NCBI GenBank assembly: GCA_025917655.1
Contig: CP084612.1
Location: 2,108,001 to 2,172,000 of the forward strand
Origin: Chlorella sorokiniana
Lineage: Eukaryota; Chlorophyta; Trebouxiophyceae; Chlorellales; Chlorellaceae
DNA: 64,000 bases
Direction of reading: 5' to 3'
Shown here piece after piece: positions 11,111 through 20,043 of the stretch; positions within the stretch are counted from its first letter, which is position 1; the number at the start of each line of letters is the position of its first letter. Made by a program: the position numbers and the translations under genes. The notes beneath the pieces were generated by a model. It was not told where the DNA came from, made no database searches, and was given only the letters and a program-made list of their open reading frames with translations.

Positions 11111-14100
11111 CCACCCCCTACCCCCACCACACACACCTGCGTCAGGATGTCGCCGCTGATGGAGATGGTCTTGGCGCCTGAGGGGGACCAGTACACGTTG
11201 GGGATGCCCAGGGCGTCGGAGGACAGCTTCTTGCGGTACGAGTAGGCCACGGAGGTGAGGGCCATGGTACCGTACAGCGGGATGGAGCCCAGCTTGAAGG
11301 TGACCTCCAGGCCGTTGAAGCCTGTTGGGGGGGGGGTGTTCAGGTACTTGGGAGCCGAGGGGCGGGGTGGTGGTGGGGGTGGTGGTGGTGTGGGGGCGGG
11401 GGTGGGTGGGGGCTGGATGAAAGGGCCTGGTTGCACAGAGGGCAGGGCAGGCTGCAGGCAGCCAGGGTGCATGAGCGTCGAGGCGGGCACGCCGAGCCCC
11501 CGCCCCTCCCCGGCCCCACCCACCCACCCGCACACCACCACCACCAAGCTGCCCACATCCCACATCTCACTGCCCGCCCGCCCAACTCCCACGCCCGCCC
11601 CCTCACCGAATATGTAATCGCCGATGCAGAAGTTGATGGCGCCCGCAACCTGCACCAAGTGACGGGGCAGGGGGTGCCTAGGCGGCGGCGGCACGGGCAC
11701 TGCAGCGCCCCCGCCCCATTGGGAGGGCCAGGACTGCCAGCTCCGGCCGGGGCTGGCTCTCCCGGCACACATGAGACAGCCTGCCACCTTCCCCTCTACC
11801 CGACCCACGCCACCCAGAACCGTGCACACTGGGCACATTAAATCAAAGCGAGCACAGCAGTGGGGCGATGCATCGCCGTGCCACCCCCAAGCCCTCCCAA
11901 CCCAACACCTCCCAACCGCCCCCTCCCAGCCCCCCTCCCAGACCCCCGCCCTCCCAGCCCCCCTCCCAGACCCCCACCTCCCATCCCCCACCTCCCAACC
12001 CCCCACCTGCACGGGCCCCGGGAAGCCGGGCACATCCACCAGCCCGGGCACGCCGGTGGCGTAGGCTCCCACCAGGTAGTACTGGTCGGGCTGCGGTACG
12101 AGGACGGCACAGCAGGCGGTACGCTTGTGGTGCAGCAGTGGAGGAGGCGCAGCTGTACAGCAGTTGAGGAGGCGCAGGCAGAGGGGCAGGCAGAGTGGCT
12201 ACAGCCGGCGGCAGCTCTGCTGCAGATGGCGATGCACTTTGGACCAAGCAAGCAGAGAGGAGTTCATTTTGAGAGCGCAAAATGTCTCTGCAAGAGCACG
12301 CACCTGCACCGGCAGGGCTGCAAAGATGTTGAGGAAGTCCTGGGCGGCGCCCATGGCGGAGAGGTAGGAGAGCCACTGGGTGGCGGGGTTGGATGGCACC
12401 GCCCAGTTGGCCAGCTCAGAGCCCTTGACCGCCAGCTGGCAGAAGCCGTAGCCTGGGGGTGGGAGTGGGGGGAGAGTTGGGGTGAAAGTGGAGAAGTTGG
12501 CGAGGGCGGCGAGCGAGGGAGGGGTGGAGAGAGCCGGGCAGAGGAAGCCTGCCAGGTGACGAGGGCATGGGGCAGGCGCCCGCTGGCCCAGGCATCCAAG
12601 AGTGCAGGCGCAGGCAGCCGGCCTGCCCGCCCCCGCCGCTGCAGCACCCAAGCGCCACCCGACTCACAATCCCCCAGGAGCCGACGGTGGCAACAGAGGA
12701 ACAAGGAGCATGCACGTTTGGGGCTGATGCCGCCCCCGATACCCTGGCAGCAGCAAAAGAGAAGGAAGGAGTGGGCACGCACCTGAGTAGTGCTTGGCGA
12801 CGTTGACAAAGTCAGAAGGGTCAAAGTGGGAGAACAGGTTGACGCTCTGGTCGCCCACCGTCAGCGTGAGGCCCGGGAAGGAGCTGGGCACGCTCATGAG
12901 GTCCAGGGTGGAGAAGACGCAGTCGAACGACTCCTGGCAGTCGATCGTCTCGCTGCTGGACGGCGGCGGCACGGGGGCGGCGGCCAGGCGGCGGCCGCCG
13001 CGGCGGAGCGGCGCCAGGGTGGCGTTGGCGGCAGGGTTGAGGGAGGGGAGGAGGCTGGAGAGGGAGAGCAGGGCGCGGGGCGGGCCGAGGGCGGGGGGGG
13101 GGGCGGGGGGGGAGGGGGCGCGGACGGGGGCGCGGCGGGGGCGGGACGGGGGGCGTGGAGGAGGGCGCGGGCGAGGCCTGGGAGGAGGGGGCCGTGGGCG
13201 GGGACGGGGGCGGCCGCGGCTTGGGGCGCGGAGGCGGCGGCCGTGGCTTGGGGCGCGGGGGCGGGGGGCGTGGCTTGGGGCGCGGGGGCGGGGGCGCGGG
13301 CGTGGCGAGGGCGGCCTGGGGTGGGGCGGCCGCGGGCGCGGCGGCGGCGCCGCGGCGGCGGCGCGGGGGCGGGAGGGCGGCAGCGTGATGTTGCGCGCGC
13401 TGACGGTCGTCACATCGTGGATGGCCTCATACAGCGTCACCGCCCCTTCAACCTCGTAGAAGATGCGTGAGCCGTTGGAGGCGGGGCAGCCCTTGGACAC
13501 CTGCGTGTGTGGGGGGGCGGCGGCGGAGCCAGCAGGGCAGGGGTGCTCAGCGCGGCCTTGGAACATGCGGCAAGCTCCCAACAACGCCTCTTCCCCCAAA
13601 CAAGGCACACACACACACACACGGCAGCGACGCAAAGAAAAGGAAGAAAGAAAAAACACAGGGCAGGCGGCAAGGCCGGCTCACGTGCAGCTTCAGGTGC
13701 CAGGTGGTGGCCCCACGGTCTCCCCGCTGGGCCCGTCCGCCAGCTCCGCCGCCGTCTCGCAGGCGGCGGCGATGACGTGGCGCAGGTCGGAGGCCTTGTG
13801 GTTGAGGATGGAGAAGGCGGGGTCGCAGGTGCCGTTCTTGCCGGTGCCAAACCAGTGGCGGCCCAGCAGCAGCAGCGCGGGGTCGGTGACGGGGGCGCGG
13901 TTGAGGGAGGGGCGGCGGCCCAGCGCGCGGCAGTAGGCGGAGGAGTTGGAAAAGGCGGAGGAGGCGGGGTGCATGGCTGCGGCCGAGCCCAGCGCCTTTG
14001 CGACAGGATCTGGACGGCCGGGGGAAGATGGTGATGGAGCCGCCGATGGAGAAGGCGCGGGGCTGCGCACGCGTGCGTCGAAGCACCGCGTCTTGTTGCC

Positions 14101-14762
14101 TGTGATGTTGAGGGCGACCTGCGGCGGAGCGGAGAGGGGCAGGGGCAGGGGCTGGGTCGGCGCGCAGCCGTCGTGGCGAGTGCAGCAGCGGCGGCGGAAA
14201 GCCGCCACGGGGGGCGACCCTGGGGGCGGCAGCAACCATGACCATGTTCTGTCGCAGGTCTCATTGCGCCGCCGGCGGGGGCTCGCCGCCCCGTCGACCC
14301 CCTGCAAACCACACCATGCACCCGCCCGCACAGGCACCCACCGCCACCGCCGCCACCCCCCACCCCAGCCCGCCCACCTTCATGCCCTGCACCCCCGCCA
14401 GGCTGACGGCGCCGCCGCAGGCGCGGCTGGCGGAGAAGAGGAAGCCGTTGTTGTTGAAGGGGCACTCGGGGGGGTGGGGCCCGCGCCCAGGCCCAGCGCC
14501 TTCTGCTGCTCCACGTGGTTGGCCCACTTGCCGGCGGGGGTGGTGTAGTTGCCGTTGGACTGGGCACTCATCAGGAAGTCCTTCAGCAGGTTCTGGATGC
14601 GCGTCTGGAAGGCGGGGTGGGTGAGCAGGGAGCCCACGGGCAGGCCGTTGGGCAGCACGCCGGTGGTGGGGCAGCCCTGTGCGGCGGCGGCGGTGCCGCC
14701 GCCGCCGCTGCCATCAGCACTGCCGCCACGCGCAGCAGGCCGCGCGCCCGAACGTCGGGCAT
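7227..14762 (-). CDS. Large secreted Cys-rich protein of unknown function
   Basis: I do not recognise the family. The start at 14762 opens a signal peptide (MPDVRARGLLRVAAVLMAAA, then TAAAAQG before Cys). About 17 exons can be followed leftwards. They hold an N-glycosylation-rich region (FNNNGF, NITGNKT, NGTC, NITLPP), a Pro/Arg/Ser-rich linker around 12980-13380, and a beta-rich middle (GFNGLEVTFKLGSIPLYG at 11322-11138; DLSAMASSEVTLLTSYIS at 10500-10288). At the C-terminal end is a string of Cys modules: ENNGDCPGGSSC, YTNVLGVCWENCPSG, TGATCVSPGNCPSG, ICYDRCRDGFSGVGSVCW, FADIGALC, CDNCDDGFSDTGC. The last exon (FKIPGTSL, stop at 7227) has no membrane anchor. Inference: an extracellular or cell-wall protein whose disulfide modules follow a C-x3-C-x2-G-[FY]-x3-G-x2-C theme. 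Frame breaks, including one inside the signal peptide's GCG/GCC run, fit single lost bases. Confidence 0.7.
9571..9589. repeat. (GT)n microsatellite in an intron
   Basis: A GT run lies next to the exon that begins at about 9549 on the minus strand. On the coding strand it is a (CA)n tract a few tens of bases before the 3' splice site, followed by a C run. Confidence 0.85.
11081..11112. repeat. (CA)n microsatellite in an intron
   Basis: On the coding (minus) strand this is a long (GT)n run starting a few tens of bases after the donor that ends the exon at about 11138. Confidence 0.85.
11378..11546 (-). other. Inverted repeat inside an intron of the secreted-protein gene
   Basis: The intron lies between the exons at about 11655-11607 and 11322-11138. 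The plus-strand arm 11378-11410 (GGT repeats, then GTG, G runs and GGGTGGG) is complementary to 11516-11546. Fifteen bases match perfectly (ggtggtggtggtgtg with cacaccaccaccacc), followed by a second matched stretch after a small bulge. The loop is about 105 nt. Confidence 0.65.
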
Positions 14763-15663
14763 GTCGAGGAGCGTCTGCGCCCTCGGGAGGCGGATCGGGA
14801 AGGGTGGTAGTGGGGGCTGCGGTCACAATGGGACGGGGTGCAGAGATTGGGCCCCGCTGCAGCGCGGTAGATATTAAAGGCGGGCAATGGCGCCGCCGGG
14901 GCCTGAAACCAGGTTCGTAATGGGAACAGCGCGTGTGCGCTGGGAGTGAAGGGGCCCGGCGACGGTCCGGATGGGGTTTACGTTCACAACCCTCAACCGG
15001 GCGTGGACAGCCTCGCTCCGTCGCTTACTTTCCCCAACAAGCGGAAATGATGCGCTACAAGCAGCAGAACCTCCGTCTCTAGCCGCTGCCCACGTCATCC
15101 TGGATGCCCTGCCTGTGTGCCCCTTCGGCGGCGGGCACAGACCACACAAGGCGTTGGCTCTGCGCGACACGTAACAGGCCAGACACGGGCACAATTGTAG
15201 AGTGTATTCCCGAGTGTGAGCGCTCCCAGCTGAAGGGCAGGACGAAAGAAGTGACGAGCGCTGCTGCCGCCGGTGCAAGGCGACAGCTCACAGCATGCAG
15301 CCGCTGCACCATCTTGTCACATATCTTGTCGCGCCTGCCATGGGACCGCTCCGACTGCAGCACGGCTGGCGCCCCGCGCGCGACGGCGCACGCCCAAACT
15401 GCTGTCCAACCCCCTCGCTGAGTGGCAGGCGGCCAGAAAAGACATCGGTGGCTGGCGGGGCCGCCACCAGGGCTGGCGGCGGCGCTCGTGCACTGCAGTT
15501 CTGCCAGGAGATCCTCGACTGAGGTTGTCTGCGGCCCAGGTTACAGGGCAACCAACCACAGCATGCCGCAAGGATACATGGTGTTATGCAGCAAGGGTGC
15601 ATGGGCAGGCCGCGCATCACCTTGTCGCAGCTCCTCCCGCCCCGCCCGCCCCGCCGCGCCGCC
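14763..15663. other. Space between two minus-strand genes
   Basis: This holds the promoter and 5' UTR of the secreted-protein gene (right after 14762) and the 3' UTR of the PQBP1-like gene (left of 15664). I see no conserved frame. Confidence 0.5.
15541..15545 (-). terminator. TGTAA poly(A) signal of the PQBP1-like gene
   Basis: TTACA on the plus strand reads TGTAA on the gene strand, about 120 nt after the stop. TGTAA is the usual poly(A) signal of chlorophyte green algae. Confidence 0.55.
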
Positions 15664-17752
15664 TCACTGCCCGCCCAGCGCCTTTTGGTTGGCTCGCAGA
15701 ACGGCGCCGGGGGAGGGGTAGGGCCGCGATTGGAAAGAGCGGCCCGCCGGCGGTGGTGTCTGCGGCGCGCGGCTGCGCCCCTCCAGCCCAGAGGACCAGC
15801 CGCCGCGCGGGGCATCCGAGTAGGAAGACTGCCGAGGAGGGCAGCGGGAGGGTATACATGTGAGCCTGCTGTGCCGTGCGAAATGCAGAGCGTGGTGCGG
15901 CAGAGTGCAGCGGCCGCCGGGAGTCGGCCAGAACCGCAGGGGGCAAGGCGGCGAAAGTTGGACGGGACAAGGAAGAACCACAGTCGCAAAGCAAGACTTG
16001 CAAAGCAAGACAGAAAAGGGGCCCGCAGCAAAATTAAGGAGCAGCCCACCGGATCCATGGGGTCCAGTACGTCGCTCTTGGGCTCGTACCGCCCGCGCTT
16101 GCCGCCGCCGCCGCCGCCGCCGCCGCCGCCCCGTCCGCCGCCATAGCCGGGGCGGGGGCTGTGGGACCTCCGCCGCGCGCGCGGCGCCTCTGCCGGGTCT
16201 TGCTCGCCTGGCGGGCAGGCGGGGCAGGGGGTGGAGAGGGAGGGGTGCGGAGACAGCTTGGCAGCTGTGGGGGCATGCGACCGCGGAGGGCCGCAGCGCG
16301 CGAGCGGCGCTTCCCTGACCCTGCACCCCAGCCAGGCCCGCCCTGCCCTCCCACCCCCCACTGCGAAGCACCCGAACCTGGAGGCTGCCTTGCACCTTGG
16401 GGCAGGCACCCCACATCTCCCAGCTTCTCCTGACCACCGAGCTCGCCCACCACCACCACCACCCTCATCCAGCTTCCCCTTGACGAGAGCCCCCCCCCCC
16501 CACACACACACACACACACACACACCACCACCACCACCACCGCCCTCACCCAGCTTCCTGTTGACCCAGGGCCTATCAAGGTAGTAGCCCAGCCCAGCGG
16601 GGCCCGTCTTGAACACGTAGCCGGGCCGCGCGCCGGCAAACTGCGGCGAGAGGGCGGTGCAGGGGGGCAGAGTGGGGTGGATGTGCGGAGGAGCAAGTTG
16701 GGCGCTGCGCGGCGGGCTGCCGAGGCAGCGGGCAGCGCAGGCATATGCTCAAGGAATCAGTGACCCCTGCTTGTACCGCCTGCTTGTACCTGCATGGCCG
16801 GCAGGTACAGAGCCTCCTCCTGCTGCTGCCCGCCCGCGGGGCCGGCAGCGGCAGCGGCCCCGCCCCGCGGTCGGCCTGCCACGGCGGCGGCGCGGCGGCG
16901 GCGCGCGCAGCCCCGGGCGCTCCCACTGCGTCAGGCCTGCCAGCGGCGGGGAGCGATTGCGGTTTAACAAACTGAGCCTTGACAGCTTTGCGCAGCCGTG
17001 TGATGAGCAGGACACGCCTTGCTCTGACACAACTGAAGCTCAGGCATGATGAGGGAACCGCAGCTGCGCGGCAGCTTCCCACCCAGGCTGGTGTTGAAGT
17101 AGTAAGCGGCCCCGCTGGCCGGGTCCGCCCCTCCACCCAGCCAACCGGCAGCGGCTGCATGGGTGGGGCGTGGGTGTGGGTGGGTGGGTGGGTGAATGGG
17201 TGGGGTGGGGAAACACTGGGAGTCAGGCGGTGCCTGGCTTGATGAACAGCCTTGCAAACGTTCAGCCGCAACATGCTGCCGCTGGCTGGCGGAGCAGCCC
17301 CCGCGCCGCCTCACCCCTCCCGGCCGCGTCCAGGACCGTTCCCCGTGGCAGGGCAGTACCAGTAGGGCTGGTTGTACTGCGAATCGTGCGCCTGGTACCA
17401 CCCAGGGGGCAGCGCCCTGCGGCAGCGAGGCAGACAGCGGCGGGGGTGTTGTTGGGTGTGTGGGCTAGGGCCAGAGCAGCACTGCCAAGCGAGGCGGGCG
17501 GGGCAACGGCGCGGCGCAACCGAGAGGACGGCGGGGCATGCGGCAAAGGCTAGGAGAGGGATCGCACCGGCGTCGGCAGAGGCAGCTGCAGCGCCGTTGG
17601 CTGGCGCCGCGCCTGCCCCGGCCTGCTTGGGCAGGATGCCGCGGGCGGCCAGCCGTGCCTTGAGGGCAGGGGGCAGGTCGCGCGCGCCGCCGCCTGAAGC
17701 CTGCGCTGCTGCTGGCGCCGTGGACGCGGCGGGCGGCCCCGGAGGATGCCCA

Positions 17753-17785
<33 letters not shown>

Positions 17786-18389
17786 GCCGCCACCGCCTGC
17801 AGCACCGCAGACGGCGGCTGGTAGTTTGCCCAGTCCCCCGCGCCCCGCTCCCGGGCATAACCCCCGCCAGCCGGGCGCCGCCGCCGATGCCGCCGCGGCT
17901 GCGGCTGCAGCTGCCGCCGCCTGCTCCTGCTGCTGCTGGCGGGATGAGCGGAAGTCTGCTTCCATCTGCAGCAGCCTCTCCTTCATGGCGGTCGCGTCGC
18001 CCGGCGCCGCCACGGCAGCGTCAGGGTCCGGCTCGACTATATCTTCGTACGGCCGCTTCACGCCGCTGCAGGCATGGGATGCGTGTATGCGTCAGCGCCA
18101 TATGATGGAGGCTCACAGGGGGCAGGCAGGCACTTAGTGGGGACGGCAGCTGCGACGAGATACTGGGAACGCTGCCGCTGCTGCGGCGGCCGGCTGGCGG
18201 GGCCGCCAGCAGTGCATGGGGCCCCGCCGACGCGCCTGGTCTGCTGCAACGCCTGCTGCGTCTCCCTCTCCTGCTCCGCCAGCACACCCTGCTGCACGGC
18301 CGCCTCCTCTCAGGGGTGCGCCAGGCGCAGCGCTGGGGGCTGATGGCGCTGGAGGCGGCGCGCCAGGCGCAGAGGGCTGGGGGCTGCAT
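15664..18389 (-). CDS. PQBP1: PQBP1-like spliceosomal protein with two WW domains
   Basis: PQBP1 binds proline-rich partners through WW and the U5 snRNP 15-kDa protein through its C-terminus, acting in pre-mRNA splicing in the nucleus. The first WW is at about 17418-17340 ([19 protein letters not shown], then ERSWTRP after one lost G). The second is split over two exons ([17 protein letters not shown], then LTQWERP at about 16940). The C-terminal region is diagnostic: [19 protein letters not shown] at about 16640-16552, [13 protein letters not shown] at about 16050, [13 protein letters not shown], and the U5-15kD docking motif YPSPGAVL just before the stop. The N-terminal part has a helical Q/E segment ([17 protein letters not shown]), [13 protein letters not shown], and a 10-Gln run. 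Animal PQBP1 usually has one WW, so the pair is notable. The start at ATG 18389 is uncertain, since a frame break follows it. Confidence 0.85.
16491..16541. repeat. C run, (CA)n and (CCA)n in an intron
   Basis: On the coding strand this is GGT repeats, (GT)n and a G run directly after the donor that ends the exon at about 16552. Confidence 0.85.
17755..17784 (-). repeat. (CTG)10, coding 10 Gln on the minus strand
   Basis: Ten uninterrupted CTG units read as CAG on the gene strand and give a poly-Gln run in the PQBP1-like protein between its N-terminal helix and the first WW domain. Confidence 0.9.
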
Positions 18390-18920
18390 GACACAGAGAA
18401 GAGCAGCGGGTTGTAAGGGACCGAATCCAGACTATCGCGGGCACCGCACGCTGCGTCCTTTGCAGAGACACTGCCGCTCACCGCCAGGCACTCCTGCGGG
18501 CCCCATCATCCATGCAGGGAGAACTGCGCCTCTCCCTCTACCAGCCATCGCAACAAGTTTCAAGTATGGGGCAGGTGGGTCGGGCTCGATAAGAGTTCCG
18601 ACTGGTTAGGGAAGCCTTGCGACTCCTGACTGCTCAGATCGAGTCAGGGAACAGTGGGGAGATGGATGTAACAGTGGAGACGTCGAGTTTTGAGACGTCA
18701 ACAAGGTGCACCGCTGGCAGCTTTCCAGGGGCCCCGGCGCTCAGGAGGCCCATCTGGCGCCCTGCATGAGTTATCGGCATCTTCAAGTACGTTTCAAGTG
18801 CCTATCACAATCCCTACAGGACCGCTACACCCGCCGCTTTCGCTTACGGACCCCTCAAACTGTTTCTTTGTTATCCAATTGACTCGCTGATACTCGAGCA
18901 TTCGTGTGAGTCGATCCAAT
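18390..18920. promoter_or_regulatory. Shared divergent promoter region, PQBP1-like / DUF1764
   Basis: The two flanking genes point away from each other, so these ~530 bp must serve both. The part nearest the DUF1764 start is less GC-rich and holds two CCAAT boxes, near 18873 and 18914. No TATA box is clear. The split between UTR and promoter cannot be read from sequence alone. Confidence 0.45.
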
Positions 18921-19597
18921 ATGGGAAAGCAGAGCAAGGGCGGCAAGGCAGCAGCACAACCCCCGACTTGCAGAAATCCCCCTTGAAGAAGGAGGGTGCC
19001 AAGGCCAAGTCAACGAAACTACTACAGCAAGGCGAGGGCAAGGGCAGCAGGCAGGGCGTGGCAGCACTAGCAGCGGCAGCGACGCCTCCCAAGCGGGAGC
19101 GGCGCCTCCCAAGCAGCAGCGACGGCGGCAGGCGCCGAAATAGACGAGCTGTTTGGCAAGCTCAAGGGCAAGAAGAAGGCCGCAGCACCAAAAGAAGAGG
19201 CTGCAGTAGCGGCTGCAGCGGCATCAACGGCGGCAGACAAGGACCGCGGCAAAGACAGAGAGAAGGCCAAGAAGGTGGAGGGCAGCAAGCACGACATCTT
19301 TGGCACCGAGGCAGCGCTTGCGCGCAAGTGAGTGTGGCGGCGGCCTCTGCCGCGGAAAACCGCCCAGCCAGCCCATCACAGTTGCGCTGGGCAACGATAG
19401 GCTGCCTTCCAGTGCGGCGTTTCTTTATGTTGATCCTGCCATAGCGAGAGCCGATCGCGTCCCTGCTATCCTGCCCTCTTCCCCACTCCAGGCGCACCGA
19501 GGAGGGCTATGCCATCTACTCGGAAGCTGAGCTGGGGCTGGGACGCAGCGGCGGCGGCACGGACCGCTGCCCCTTTGACTGCGACTGCTGCTTCTGA
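18921..19597 (+). CDS. DUF1764 family protein
   Basis: This is a small, basic eukaryotic protein of unknown function, recognised by its two conserved ends. The N-terminal part is Lys/Ala-rich (MGKQSKGGKAAAQPP) and leads to the family's EIDELFGKLKGKKKA motif at about 19140 and HDIFGTEAALARK. Exon 1 ends at 19327 (donor GTGAGT); exon 2 starts at 19492 and reads RTEEGYAIYSEAELGLG, then GGGTDRCPFDCDCCF and TGA. The Cys-rich CPFDCDCCF tail is the family hallmark and suggests metal binding, but no function is established. Two frame breaks fall in exon 1. The first, at C run 18960-18964, is fixed by one lost C. Confidence 0.88.
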
Positions 19598-20043
19598 CCG
19601 GCGCTTTGGAACAGGCTCCCGTCCGCAGGAGCCGCTTCCTGAGCGCGCCCCTCAAGCGGCTTTCACTCCTGACTCCTTTGTCGCTGGGCAGGCATGCCAG
19701 CAGCAGGTGCCTCTTGACAGGCAGCTCTGTAGGACTGCCGCTGCCGCCATGGCCGCAGGCAGTTCACCATGGCATGCTGCCCATCGCGGAGCGGACGAGC
19801 TGTTTGCTTGCTGCCAGAGGAGCTGTTGATTACCGACTGCTACCAGACGCGTCCAATGTTGTGACTTGCATTGCATTGCAAACAAATAAAATCGGTGGAA
19901 AACAAGGCGCGCGAGTGTAGGGGCAGCGGGGTGCAGAGCGGCGGCAGGGAAGCCGCATCTGCGCTTTGGTAGGGTGCAGCCAGGGCACCGCGCCCCCGGC
20001 CGCAGACGTGGTGCGGCTGGCGACTGCTGCGGGACGGCCGGGC
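19598..20043. other. Convergent 3' space
   Basis: This holds the 3' UTRs of the DUF1764 gene (+) and the ArgRS gene (-). I find no TGTAA in the expected place for either, and no coding signal. Confidence 0.5.

Noticed and set aside
12980-13400. Long open frames on the plus strand opposite the secreted-protein gene, rich in Gly, Arg and Ala
   Set aside because: They are the antisense shadow of the Pro/Arg/Ser-rich linker; very GC-rich sequence lacks stops on both strands.
15270-15640. Several overlapping open frames between the secreted-protein and PQBP1-like genes
   Set aside because: No domain and no consistent exon pattern; most of it is the PQBP1-like 3' UTR and secreted-protein upstream region.
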